Source of the DNA: a virus
Direction: 5' to 3' (one strand)
IMG/VR virus record: IMGVR_UViG_3300027763_000179
Span: 1 to 29,344 of that record
Length of the DNA stretch: 29,344 nucleotides
Made by a program: the position numbers and the translations under genes. Every line of letters starts with the position of its first letter. The stretch's first letter is position 1. Shown in pieces: positions 6,584 through 16,900 of the stretch. The notes beneath the pieces were generated by a model. That model searched no databases. It saw nothing but the letters and a program-made list of their open reading frames with translations, and was not told the DNA's origin.

Positions 6584-9500
6584 ATGGCAACAGTTACAGA
6601 ACTTCAAGCAGAAATTGTTCGACTGCAAGAACGGTATCGCATTGCACAAAACGGACTTGCTACTCTCAATAAAAGTTTGCAAAGCAATCAGGCGATACTA
6701 GCAAGATATACCGCTGAAGTTTCTAGCATTCCAGGACAGATTGTATTGCTTGAAGCACAAATAAATGCAAATCAACCCCCACCACCTGCTACTGCCAGTC
6801 AAACTGCCGGTGATGATTCCCCAAAAGGTCCCAACGCACCACCAAAAGCACAAGTTGGCGACAACGGGCGAATTGTGCCCCCACCAGATACTACAACACC
6901 AACTAATGCTATTCCTCCAGCTACAACAGAAACCACTGGTGCTACTACAGGTACAAATGCACCAGTGCGAACCACAGAACAAACACAAGCCACATACTAT
7001 GAAAATGATGGCACAGCAAGTACTAGTAACACTGCATTAAAAGCACCCGCAGTGGGGGCCAATACAGAAGGTAATGCAGGTGAAGCAGACGCTAGTGCCG
7101 CAATTAAACCCGGTGTTGGAAAAAAAGATGATGCTGCCACTCCAAATCCTACCAACACACAAGCCGCTGTAAACGCTAACGATTTTAAATTGGTCAAAGT
7201 TGTACCGCAACCAAATGTGCTTGATCAGTATCCCAGTTCTAATTACATAGCATCTGTTTATCTCTTGAACGATACACAATACAAGCGACTAATAGACAGT
7301 GAGGTGAAAAAAATTGATGGGTATCAATTGTTATTTCAAAGCGGCGGTGCGGGAGTTAGTGATGGCGTTATAAGAGCCCCGTCTCAAACAGTTTATGAAA
7401 ATGATGGGACTTCCAGCACAACCGAAATTAACTATTCTTCGGCAGATAGAAATCCTTATTTCGACAATGATTTTTATATCGATTCTCTTTCAATTTCAAC
7501 ATTAACACATGGCAAAGGATCAGGATCGGCTCACAGTTCAACTGACATTAAATTTACTGTGGTAGAGCCACAAGGCATGACTATGCTAGAAAGATTACGA
7601 GATGCTGTGGCCAATCATGCACCACAAGGTTCCAATGGTGCCATCAACTACGTGGCTGCTACATTTTTACTGGTAATACGTTTTTATGGGTACGATCAAA
7701 ATGGCAATATTGTACAACCCATCAAAGGTGGAATGTTGGGCAATGATGTCACTTCTGATCCCAAAGCCGCAGTAGAAAAATTTATTCCTTTCTTGATAAA
7801 AAATATCAATTGGTCTGTAGGAACCAAGACTGTGAGTTATGATTGGGAGTGTGCTCCAGTGGGACAATACCTAGGCGGATATTCAGATCGCGGAACCGTA
7901 CCATTTGACATGCAACTCAATGCATCCAGTGTGGAATTGATGTTGGGCGGTCCGGCAACGTATAGCTCAACAACTACATCACCAGCTAACCCTGGAGCAA
8001 GCACAACTAATGCTAAAACATCAACTCCTGGATTTGTTCCAGTGGGAGGAAACAACACAGCAAATCAACAAGCAACAGTTCGAAGAATTGATAATGCGAC
8101 TATAGTTCCGGCATCATCTGCACAGGCAGAACGAGATGATGCTGCCGCAGTTGATGCGGCTGCACCACAGACAGCCGCCGCGGCACCTACTACTAAAAAA
8201 ACTGTGGTGCAAGGACTTATGGCGGCCTTGAATGATTTTCAAAAACAAGCAGTAGAAGATGGCAAAATTGAACAAGCTGATGTTTATTCAGTAGAGTTTG
8301 TAGGACCAGATGCAAATTTAATTGCCGGGGCCAGTTTAAATACGCTTACTGGAAAATATGATAAAACCAAAACTCCTGCTGGGGTCAATGGCCCGGGATC
8401 AATAAATCCGGACACTAATTCTGTAGATCCTGCCAGCAGAAGTAGTAGTATAACTGCCGGTCAACAGATTATACAAGTACTGGAACTTGTGTTGCGAAAT
8501 AGTCAATACATTACTAAACAAGCATTGTTTGAAATAGATAGATATGGAAACCAAGTCCCTACAAAAAACCCCACATCAAACGATCAAGTCAGGTGGTACA
8601 ACATTTCAATGTCTGCTACTCAACGAAGTGACAAAATTGACAAGAAAAGAAATGCGTTTGCATATGACATCAAATACACAATAAGTCCATATCTGATAAA
8701 AAATCTCAATAGTGTGTATTTTCCTGTTAATTCATTTAGCGGTGTACACAAAAGTTATCCCTACTGGTTTACCGGACAGAATGTTGCGGTATTAGAATAC
8801 CAAGAAAATCTCAATGTATTGTACAAAGCCACATTGAATGGCAGCAAAGATGACAAGTCCAGTGCTGATCGTATTAAAGGTGCACAAACATCTAATCTAT
8901 TAGAATTGATGTCTTTTAGTCTAGCCTCACGCAGTGGAGAAAGCAGTCAAGGTGCTCTAGGAAGAACATTTGATTTAACAGCCAATGCCGCTGAACAATT
9001 GTATGATCCAGCCAGTTTAAGATCAGTTAAAGTTAAAATAATAGGAGACCCAGCTTGGCTACAACAAGGCTCGGTGTTAAAACCAACTTCGGTATCAACG
9101 GTTGGAGCATCCGCATTCACAACTGGATTCAACCCTGACGGTAGTATTTCGTATGATACCCAAGACATTTTGTTTGAAGTAAATTGGCAACCACCCGAAG
9201 ATTATAATTTAAGCACAGGATTAGCAGATCCTTATAGTGGAAAACAAAGTTCAGTACAAAAACAATACAACACAAAAACTTCAAAAATAAGCAGAGTGTA
9301 TATTGCCACTAAAGTAACCAGTACATTTAGGCAAGGACGATTTGAACAAGAACTTGAGGGGGTATTATATCAGTTTGCACCAGTAACACTAACTGCCAAT
9401 GCAACCCCAGGCGGATCATTTGCCAGCAGTAGTAATCTTGACGCTGAAAGAGCAAGTAATGCTTCTGCGGTAGCAGCCTCCAACAAAGCTCGTGGAAACA

Positions 9501-9952
9501 ATCAAACACAAGCCACTGGCAACAGAATTGGTCTAGAGCTTACTGGCAGAATACAAAACAATGGTTCAACTGATCCACGTAGTACATTGAGCAGTGATGG
9601 TGGCACAGCGGCCATACTTGGCGCACAACAAGCATCGCCAACAGGAGCATATAATAATTCATTACCGCCTGGCAATTCACGAGAACTTACCGACGCTAGA
9701 ACTTCCTGGGCCGCTAAAACTACACCAGTCTCTTTACAAAATGCACAACCGCCAATGCCAGTCACTGATGGCAACAATAACGTGTTAGACACAACAAACA
9801 TAGAATCTAGTCCACCAAAATTAAATTCTGTAGTGTCAAGAATCAACGCGGCTGCAACCGCCGCAGGACCTAGAGGCCGTGGTGCCGCCCCAGGCAATCC
9901 TACAAGCTCAACAATTCCTAATAACCAACTAATTAACAAACCTGACTATTAA
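6584..9952 (+). CDS. Probable baseplate hub protein (gp27-like position), 1122 aa
   Basis: Likely the central hub subunit that joins the tube cap to the gp5 spike, inferred from position directly before gp5 and from beta-rich structural motifs. Residues 1-60 form a Leu-heptad coiled coil (ELQAEIVRLQERYRIAQ), followed by a Pro/Thr/Asn-rich linker to about 198. Structured part one includes DFKLVKVVPQPNVLDQYP (200), DFYIDSLSISTLT (296), a VVEPQGMTMLERL stretch (330) and KFIPFLIKNINW (399). A second disordered linker (about 460-540) carries AERDDAAAVDA. Part two includes YPYWFTGQNVAVLEYQENLN (725) and VKVKIIGDPAWLQQGSVLK (815). The tail from about 945 is again low-complexity. ENDGT(A/S)ST occurs twice (near 145 and 270). 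The gp27 equivalence is tentative, since I recognise style rather than clear homology. GGGG lies 9 nt before the ATG. Confidence 0.6.
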   Translation: MATVTELQAEIVRLQERYRIAQNGLATLNKSLQSNQAILARYTAEVSSIPGQIVLLEAQINANQPPPPATASQTAGDDSPKGPNAPPKAQVGDNGRIVPPPDTTTPTNAIPPATTETTGATTGTNAPVRTTEQTQATYYENDGTASTSNTALKAPAVGANTEGNAGEADASAAIKPGVGKKDDAATPNPTNTQAAVNANDFKLVKVVPQPNVLDQYPSSNYIASVYLLNDTQYKRLIDSEVKKIDGYQLLFQSGGAGVSDGVIRAPSQTVYENDGTSSTTEINYSSADRNPYFDNDFYIDSLSISTLTHGKGSGSAHSSTDIKFTVVEPQGMTMLERLRDAVANHAPQGSNGAINYVAATFLLVIRFYGYDQNGNIVQPIKGGMLGNDVTSDPKAAVEKFIPFLIKNINWSVGTKTVSYDWECAPVGQYLGGYSDRGTVPFDMQLNASSVELMLGGPATYSSTTTSPANPGASTTNAKTSTPGFVPVGGNNTANQQATVRRIDNATIVPASSAQAERDDAAAVDAAAPQTAAAAPTTKKTVVQGLMAALNDFQKQAVEDGKIEQADVYSVEFVGPDANLIAGASLNTLTGKYDKTKTPAGVNGPGSINPDTNSVDPASRSSSITAGQQIIQVLELVLRNSQYITKQALFEIDRYGNQVPTKNPTSNDQVRWYNISMSATQRSDKIDKKRNAFAYDIKYTISPYLIKNLNSVYFPVNSFSGVHKSYPYWFTGQNVAVLEYQENLNVLYKATLNGSKDDKSSADRIKGAQTSNLLELMSFSLASRSGESSQGALGRTFDLTANAAEQLYDPASLRSVKVKIIGDPAWLQQGSVLKPTSVSTVGASAFTTGFNPDGSISYDTQDILFEVNWQPPEDYNLSTGLADPYSGKQSSVQKQYNTKTSKISRVYIATKVTSTFRQGRFEQELEGVLYQFAPVTLTANATPGGSFASSSNLDAERASNASAVAASNKARGNNQTQATGNRIGLELTGRIQNNGSTDPRSTLSSDGGTAAILGAQQASPTGAYNNSLPPGNSRELTDARTSWAAKTTPVSLQNAQPPMPVTDGNNNVLDTTNIESSPPKLNSVVSRINAAATAAGPRGRGAAPGNPTSSTIPNNQLINKPDY

Positions 9953-9962
9953 AGGATAATAA

Positions 9963-11498
9963 ATGACAGAAAGTGTACAACGCAGTCGAGGACGCCCCAG
10001 TAACTACAAACTAGATCGTGGTGGAGTACCTGCTGAATTTGGGCCATTTACGGGCATAGTAATGAGCACAGTAGATCCCACAAGGTCAGGTAGACTTCGT
10101 GTTTTTATTGATGCATTTGCTACTGGCACAACAGCAAATGAAATAGATAATGACGCACAGTGGACCACGGTGAGTTACCTACCATCATTTTTTGGTAATA
10201 CACCACTTTCGGCCATTGCAGAAACAGGTGGTACTACAGACAGTATTGGTTCATATCCAGGCAACCCTACCAGTTACGGCATGTGGTTTACTCCGCCTGA
10301 CGTGGGAGTAACTGTGGTATGTATTTTTGTCAATGGTGACCGTAGTCAAGGATTTTACATTGGAGTAGTTCCAGAACAAGGACTGGGACAAATGGTTCCG
10401 TCCCTGGGCTCCGCACCCAAATTCAAAGCCGAAGTACAAAATCAAAATCAAGAAACATATTTTGCCGATGCACCTAATTTGCCAGTCACTGAAATAAACA
10501 TTGACAATGTTGACGTGTTCAATGATCCAAGATTTTTTGATCAAACAAAACCTGTGAACAGTTACCTAGGGCAAGCATTATTGCAACAAGGATTGATAAA
10601 CGATACCGAACGTGGCGCAATACAAAGTTCAAGTCAGCGAGAAACTCCCAGTGCGGTGTTTGGTATTAGTACCCCTGGTATACCCATCTTTCAAGGTGGC
10701 ATGAGTCCCAATGATATTCGTCAAAAATTAAATGCTGGGGAAATTTCACCCAAGCAAGCTCAAGTGATTGGACGTGTGGGCGGTCATAGTTTGATAATGG
10801 ACGATGGTGATCTTGATGGCAACACCGCCATGCTAAGATTGCGTACTAGCCTAGGCCATCAAATCACCATGAGCGATACTGGAAACTTTTTTTATATTAT
10901 TCATGCCAACGGACAAACTTGGTTGGAGTTTGGGGTAGAAGGTACTGTCGATGTGTATGCCACAAACAGTGTAAACATACGTACCAAAGGCGATATTAAT
11001 CTGCATGCTGATCGGGATATTAACATGTTTGCTGGACGCTACTTAAAAATGAAAAGCAAAGAAGACATGCAGTTAGAAACAGATACATTCTTGAGTGTGC
11101 AGGCACAAGATGATATTACATTGTACAGCAAAAATACAATTGGGGTCAAAGCAGACGGTACACTTACATTGAACAGTTCGTCGGGCTCGTGGGGTGCAGG
11201 TTCTGCCCTGGTGCTAGAAGCAGGCGGAATTGATCTTAATGGTGCGTCTGCTGGAGCAGTTAACAACCCACAACCACTGACCACAACACTACTAGACGAC
11301 ACAGAATGGGATACCAGCAAAGGCTGGATCGTAAAACCCGAAGGACTTGAAAGTACTGTGAGTCGGGCTCCTACACACGAACCTTATCCGTATCATAACA
11401 AAGGGGTTGACGTTGAAGTCAAGTTTGAAGAAGGCAAACCCAGTCCGCCACCAGGTGCAGTACCAGTGCCAGCTGGCGTAGAAATACAGGCAAAATAA
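9963..11498 (+). CDS. 5: Baseplate central spike gp5 (OB-fold plus beta-helix, no lysozyme)
   Basis: Membrane-piercing spike at the hub tip. The N-terminal OB-fold is at about 26-135: FGPFTGIVMSTVDPTRSGRL, then SYGMWFTPPDVGVTVVCIFV and QGFYIGVVPEQGLGQMVP. A linker with RETPSAVFGISTPG and a helical KLNAGEISPKQAQVIGR follows. From 273 the VgrG-like domain begins (GGHSLIMDDGDLDGNTAMLR), and from about 300 to 425 a triple-stranded beta-helix repeats short strands (VDVYATNSVNIRTKGDINLH, INMFAGRYLKMKSKEDMQL). T4 gp5 carries a lysozyme domain between the OB-fold and helix; here only about 135 linker residues are present and no lysozyme motif is seen. 511 residues. AAAGG at 9951-9955 precedes the ATG by 7 nt. 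Confidence 0.9.
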   Translation: MTESVQRSRGRPSNYKLDRGGVPAEFGPFTGIVMSTVDPTRSGRLRVFIDAFATGTTANEIDNDAQWTTVSYLPSFFGNTPLSAIAETGGTTDSIGSYPGNPTSYGMWFTPPDVGVTVVCIFVNGDRSQGFYIGVVPEQGLGQMVPSLGSAPKFKAEVQNQNQETYFADAPNLPVTEINIDNVDVFNDPRFFDQTKPVNSYLGQALLQQGLINDTERGAIQSSSQRETPSAVFGISTPGIPIFQGGMSPNDIRQKLNAGEISPKQAQVIGRVGGHSLIMDDGDLDGNTAMLRLRTSLGHQITMSDTGNFFYIIHANGQTWLEFGVEGTVDVYATNSVNIRTKGDINLHADRDINMFAGRYLKMKSKEDMQLETDTFLSVQAQDDITLYSKNTIGVKADGTLTLNSSSGSWGAGSALVLEAGGIDLNGASAGAVNNPQPLTTTLLDDTEWDTSKGWIVKPEGLESTVSRAPTHEPYPYHNKGVDVEVKFEEGKPSPPPGAVPVPAGVEIQAK

Positions 11499-11499
11499 C

Positions 11500-13500
11500 A
11501 TGGCAGAATTTACATTTAATCTTGACCAACTTAAATCAAGTGTCGGTAGCATTGCTACCAGTTTTGAATCTAAACTCTATTCTAAAACACGTGATCAAGA
11601 TCTCAACTATACCGGTAATGATTATATTATATGGGACAGAACAAATGCTGAACGTATACGTCGTGGATTACCTAGTTTAACTGAGATTGGTTTTCCAAGA
11701 CCACCCGAAGATACAACAGGCGGCACAACAGGAGCAACAGGAACGCCAGCAACAGGAGCCGCTCCCACAAATCCTGACGGCACCGCAAAAACATTTGCTA
11801 TCAAAGGTCCACCGGGACTCACTCGCGAGCAAGCATTTGCAATTTTTAAGAAACAAGCCGACACCGGTGGTTTAGTGGGGTTCACACCCGGCGAAACACT
11901 CAGTGCGTCGACACAAGCCGCAGATGGCCTGGTTGGAGCACAAGCCATTGTGGCACAAGCACAGTCTGGAATAAACGGTAGTATAAACAGTCTAGGTGGA
12001 TTCTCATCAAGTCTATCAGCAGCAGGTGTGGACCTGTCAACTGGTAGAATTCCATCAGTTGATTCAGCATTTGCCAAAGGTGGCATCAATGGCGGTGCCG
12101 CTGGCCTTGGTGCAGTGGTAGGTAGTGTTGCTTCAGGCCTTGGTTCAGCCGGCGGAGCATTAGGCGGATCACTTGCTGGTATTACCCCAGGATTGACCGC
12201 CGCTGTTGGACCAGCAGTATCTTCGGTGTCGGGAGCCCTAGGCGGCGTGGTCGGATCCAGTCAACTTGGTTCAGCTTTGGTTGGTGCATCTGCTGTGCAA
12301 GGATCAGTTGCAGTAACTTCGATACAAACAATCAACAAAACTATTACTGGACTGCCAGTTACTAGTCCCATTAACGTGGCAGACTTTTCAAAGATTGCAT
12401 CCGGTATTAATTCTGTGGGTGCCGTGGCTCCTATTGGTCCCATGAGCATACCTGAAGTCAACGGGGTGTTGGCACAGGCAAAAAATCTTACCGGACAAGG
12501 GTTTGGCGATCTAAGCGATGCCAATGGCCTGGGAGCATTTGGATTGAATCTTGGTCAATTAGAATCTGCTGGATATGTTAAACCAGGAACTCGTGCTAAA
12601 TTTAGTACAGACTTGTCAGCATTCAGTACCGTGATAAACAGTCCTGCTGTATGGACCGGAAAAGACGGAGTTAAGAATGCCGGCGATTTACTGGCCAACG
12701 CATCCAAACAAAGCCAAATACAACAAGACTTGATGACCAAAGGTGTGGCAGGTATGGGGGCAGTAGGCATACCTGTACAAAATTTATCAAGCCAAGGCAT
12801 TGCTGGCATGAGTTTAAATGCCGCAAAAAGTTTGCCCAATGCAGAAGCATTTGCCAAAGGCCTGACCATACCCGGAGACTCCACTGGTGCGGTGCAAGCA
12901 GAGTTTGCTACAGCAGTAAGAGATGGTGCATTTGCTGTCAATTTAGTAAACACAAAAATACCCACAGCATTCAAACAACAAGAAGTTCCTAAACCAGCGT
13001 CGGATACTGTGGGTAGAGCCACAGTGGATGCTGCCACTACTCGTGTGATAGGCGATGACAAAGTACCAGCACCCAGTTACACTCCCAAACCGGTATCTGA
13101 CAACACAGAAGATGTTGTGGCGTATGTGAATACTGCCAAGACCCTAGCAACTGATTATATTACCCCAGCAAACATAGCACTTACTGCCATTGGTAATAAA
13201 TTAACAGCATTAGAAAGCCAACAAACAATTACACAACAGCAGTACGATGCAATCAACAACGAATACCAGCAGGCACGAAATACGTTTAATGCAAAGGCAC
13301 CAGAACTGATAGCAATATTAGAATCAGCTTTTGCTCGATTAGGTACCAAACAACAAGAACTGCTATACACCAGCGACAAGTTTACCAATATAATAAACAT
13401 TAGAGCCGCCAAATCAATACTGTTAGACAAGAGCAAAAATATCAAACAAAGATTGGTTGAGTTAAGTTTAAAAATTGAAGGACGTGGAGAGGGTGAATAA
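11500..13500 (+). CDS. Unrecognised 666-aa structural protein, Gly/Ala-rich with C-terminal coiled coil
   Basis: I do not recognise a named family. The N-terminus carries NYTGNDYIIWDRTNAERIRR (36-55) and then GLPSLTEIGFPRPPED, followed by a Thr/Gly/Ala linker. Residues 194-270 form a Gly/Ala/Val/Ser-rich hydrophobic run (GGAAGLGAVVGSVASGLGSA, GALGGVVGSSQLGSALVGAS). The middle (300-500) has repeated Gly-X-Gly and NLSSQGIAGMSLNAAKS-type helices. The C-terminus (about 558-660) is a charged coiled coil (LTALESQQTITQQQYDAINN). The gene starts 1 nt after the gp5 stop and is followed by the gp25 promoter, so it belongs to the hub cluster. A tail-lumen or membrane-interacting role is possible from the hydrophobic Gly-rich run, but this is inference. 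Confidence 0.85.
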   Translation: MAEFTFNLDQLKSSVGSIATSFESKLYSKTRDQDLNYTGNDYIIWDRTNAERIRRGLPSLTEIGFPRPPEDTTGGTTGATGTPATGAAPTNPDGTAKTFAIKGPPGLTREQAFAIFKKQADTGGLVGFTPGETLSASTQAADGLVGAQAIVAQAQSGINGSINSLGGFSSSLSAAGVDLSTGRIPSVDSAFAKGGINGGAAGLGAVVGSVASGLGSAGGALGGSLAGITPGLTAAVGPAVSSVSGALGGVVGSSQLGSALVGASAVQGSVAVTSIQTINKTITGLPVTSPINVADFSKIASGINSVGAVAPIGPMSIPEVNGVLAQAKNLTGQGFGDLSDANGLGAFGLNLGQLESAGYVKPGTRAKFSTDLSAFSTVINSPAVWTGKDGVKNAGDLLANASKQSQIQQDLMTKGVAGMGAVGIPVQNLSSQGIAGMSLNAAKSLPNAEAFAKGLTIPGDSTGAVQAEFATAVRDGAFAVNLVNTKIPTAFKQQEVPKPASDTVGRATVDAATTRVIGDDKVPAPSYTPKPVSDNTEDVVAYVNTAKTLATDYITPANIALTAIGNKLTALESQQTITQQQYDAINNEYQQARNTFNAKAPELIAILESAFARLGTKQQELLYTSDKFTNIINIRAAKSILLDKSKNIKQRLVELSLKIEGRGEGE

Positions 13501-13505
13501 CCTCC

Positions 13506-13513
13506 CATAAATA
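13506..13513 (+). promoter_or_regulatory. T4-type late promoter octamer upstream of gp25
   Basis: CATAAATA at 13506-13513, followed by CC, matches the T4 late octamer TATAAATA at seven of eight positions. It lies in the 17-bp gap between the 666-aa gene and gp25. The expected start site (about 6 nt downstream) falls at the gp25 ATG itself (13518). Confidence 0.6.
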
Positions 13514-13517
13514 CCAT

Positions 13518-13895
13518 ATGGCACAAACATTCATTGGATTCAACACACAAAATCAATACAAAAAGTTTACACTCACGGATTTTGCTTTGGTAAAACGTGA
13601 TTTGCTTAATGCATTTAACATACGTCAAGGGCAATTGCCTGGACGTCCAGCATATGGCACATCGTTGTGGGATTTTTTGTTTGAGGCTCAACTTGAAGAT
13701 TTAAACACTGCTATAGTGAATGAAGTACAAAGAGTAGCCGGTGGTGACCCTAGGATTTATATCAATGATGTACAAAGTTACCCCCAGGAAAACGGTATAT
13801 TAATTGAAATTGAATTGACCGTGGTACCCAGCACTGATGCCGAAAGATTAAGTATTTTCTTTGATTTGCAACAACGCAATGCCTCTTATGTATAA
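13518..13895 (+). CDS. 25: Baseplate wedge protein gp25
   Basis: 125-residue wedge subunit of the GPW/gp25 family, which sits at the base of the sheath and nucleates it. Typical features are the helix FTLTDFALVKRDLLNAFNIR (17-36), the RPAYGTSLWDFLFEA segment (43-57, matching the family's FG..L...LF.. motif), a long helix, the conserved (E/D)PR motif as DPR (77-79), and the terminal beta pair (ILIEIELTVVP). The length is close to T4 gp25. No Shine-Dalgarno lies just upstream of the ATG; GGAGAGG is about 28 nt away. A late promoter ends 5 nt before the ATG, so translation may be leaderless or reinitiated. gp6 follows after 48 nt, the usual gp25-gp6 (P2 W-J) order. Confidence 0.92.
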   Translation: MAQTFIGFNTQNQYKKFTLTDFALVKRDLLNAFNIRQGQLPGRPAYGTSLWDFLFEAQLEDLNTAIVNEVQRVAGGDPRIYINDVQSYPQENGILIEIELTVVPSTDAERLSIFFDLQQRNASYV

Positions 13896-13914
13896 AGTAG
13901 CCGTTTTTAATATC

Positions 13915-13922
13915 CATAAATA
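13915..13922 (+). promoter_or_regulatory. T4-type late promoter octamer upstream of gp6
   Basis: CATAAATA at 13915-13922 matches seven of eight late-octamer positions. The expected start is near 13928, and AGAGG (13929-13933) stands 10 nt before the gp6 ATG at 13944. It lies in the 48-bp non-coding gap after gp25. Confidence 0.6.
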
Positions 13923-13943
13923 AAACATAGAGGCTCAATACAA

Positions 13944-16900
13944 ATGGCAAAAACCACAAGACAAACAGCGATATTTGGTGTAGAGGATTGGAAACAAATC
14001 TACCAAACCTATCGCGAAGCTGATTTTCAAAGTTATGATTTTGAAACACTACGTAAAAGTTTTGTTGATTATCTGCGTTTGTACTATCCAGAAACATTCA
14101 ACGACTACATTGAATCAAGCGAATACATTGCCTTACTAGATGTTATGGCATTTATGGGGCAAGCACTGGCTTTCCGCACAGACTTAAACACTCGCGAAAA
14201 TTACATGGACACAGCTGAACGTAGAGATTCAGTTGTGCGTTTGGCAAACTTGGTAAGTTATACTGCCAAACGCAACATTGCCGCACAAGGGTTACTCAAA
14301 GTATTTTCGGTTACCACAACAGAAAATCTAGTGGATTATAATGGTGTAAATCTTAGCAACATTACTGTGGATTGGGCCGACCCCACAAACCCAGACTGGC
14401 AAGAGCAATTTACCACAATTATAAATGCCAGTTTAGTAGACACACAAAAAATTGGCAGACCGGGCAACCGTCAAACAATGCTTGGTGTACGCACAGACGA
14501 ATATGCAATTAATTTAGTTCCAGGATATTTGCCAGTTGTTCCTTATACTGCCACAGTGGATGGGGTGAGCATGCCTTTTGAGGCAATGACTTCAACCTCA
14601 GTTGGCGAAAATTATTTGTACGAACCCCCACCACGACCCAATCAACCTTTTAATATTTTATTTCGTAATGACAGTTTAGGATTTCAGTCATCCAACACTG
14701 GTTATTTCTTCATGTTCAAACAAGGCATATTACAAAATCAAGATTTTAACTTAGGTGAACGAGTGAGCAATCGCACAGTCAATATCAATATCGAAGGTGT
14801 TAACAATGAAGACCGTTGGCTGTTTCAACTAGACAATGTTGGCAACATAAATCGTGAATGGCAATATAGTGAAAACATTTATGCCGCTGGTGGCGAACAA
14901 ATAGCCACCAGCACTCGTCCCATATACTCAGTAACTTCAAGAACCAATGATCAAATTACCATGGTGTTTGGTGATGGCGTATTCTCAGAAATTCCCGTAG
15001 GTACATTTCGGGCGTATGTACGTGCTAGTAACGGATTGCAATATATTATCAATCCAGAAGAAATGCAGTCTGTAAATATTCCTATCAGTTACATTAGTCG
15101 TGCTGGTAATCTTGAAACAATGACATTCACTTGTGGTATCACAAGACCTGTTAGCAACAGTCAGGCACGTGAAAGCATTGACGCTATTAAACAACGTGCC
15201 CCTGCTAGATACTACACACAAAATCGCATGGTCAATGGCGAAGACTATAATCTTTTTCCATACACTCAATATAACAGTATTGTAAAATCCAAGGCATTGA
15301 ACCGTGCAAGCATTGGAACTAGTCGTTATCTTGACCTAGTAGACAACACAGGCAAATATTCAAGCACAAATATATTTGGCAGTGATGGTGGATTGTGGGA
15401 AGAAAATATATTACCTACAATTTTATTCTCTTGGACCAACCGTAATGAAATTTCTGATTTGGTTACCAATCAAATACAACCAAAAATAGCAGAAACTTTG
15501 ATGCGGCAATTTTATTATGCAAATTTCCCCAGGGTCACATCCACCACATTGCCGACGGCCGTCACTTGGTTACCTAACACAACCTGGAATCAAAGCACAA
15601 CATTAGCCAACGAAACCACAGGCTATTTTAAAAATGCCGCAGGAACACCAATACCAATTGGATCAACTACCACAACACAATTTAAGTATGCTGTGGTAGG
15701 AAGTTTAATTAAATTTGTTCCGCCCACTGGCTACTACTTTGACAAAAATAACAAACTACAACAAGGTACACCTACCAGTGCAGATCAGAAATTAGAAATT
15801 TGGGCCAGTCCATTGAGCATTCAAGGCACTGGATACAACAACGGTCTTGGTAACTTGTCTTCGGGTGCTGGACCGGTAGCACTGAATAATTTTGTTCCCA
15901 CAGGAGCATTGATCAACACAATTATTCCTTTGTTTGTAACTGATTTACCACAAAGTGTAGAACTATCTATAACTGAACAAATTTTATTAAATCGTAACTT
16001 TGGATTAGGGTACGATAACAACGGTGACATAACCGGAACACCATACTCGTGGTATGTAATTACCAGTACCAATTTAAACGCTGATGCTACGTGGAGTCAA
16101 ACATACGCTGGTAATACATCGGGCACCAATTTAGACGCCAGTTGGTTGATACAATTTGTAGTTCAGAATCAAAACTACACAATCACATTCCGCGGACTGT
16201 CCTATTTCTTTGGATCAGTATTGCAGACACGCTTTTTCTTCTACGATGGTTCTCCGATTTACGACAGCCGCACAGGCACTGTTATCAAGGACTACATCAA
16301 TTGTTTGGCGGTGAATACCCAACCAGATTCAACTGACCATTTGCCTGGCGATATCTACATGACCATAACTGGTCAACCAGTAGAAAGCGACGGCTATGTT
16401 GATGACTTCCAGGTCCTGGTAGGATATCGCGACAGTGACAATGATGGTGTACCGGACAACCCTGATTTCTTTAGTGAAATTGTTGCTCCAAGTACTAACC
16501 CAACACAAAAATATATTTACTTACAGAAGACTGTGGACTTTGACAACCTACAACGCTACCTATTGGTAGAGCCAGGAGTTGTTACCAGCGACTACGGCAC
16601 ATATGATGAGATTGAATTGGTAAAAAATTCTTGGACTCCGGGGCAAGTGTTCTATGCATATAGTCAAGTTAATACTAATAACACAGTGGGTGCATTTTAT
16701 CAACTCAGCGTTGGCGTAACTGGTGTTAGGACATTAATTGATGTCACAACCGAATGGATTGCTAGAACAGGACGTCAGGCATTGTATTTCCAATACAGAC
16801 ACAATGCACCGTTGACTGCACGTATTGATCCAGGCACCACAAACATTATTGATTTGTATGTGGTAACACTGGCATATTATACATCATATCAAAACTGGAT

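Noticed and set aside
9502-9939. 145-codon minus-strand frame opposite the hub gene C-terminus
   Set aside because: Antisense of a low-complexity coding tail, with no recognisable motif and no promoter.
11622-12089. 155-codon minus-strand frame opposite the 666-aa gene
   Set aside because: Pro/Ala/Cys-rich translation typical of the antisense of Gly/Ala/Thr-rich coding sequence; it opposes the late transcription direction and has no plausible ribosome site.
13487-13505. Possible hairpin GAGG...CCTC at the end of the 666-aa gene as a terminator
   Set aside because: The stem is only about four pairs with an 8-nt loop and no following T-run; it is not a credible terminator.
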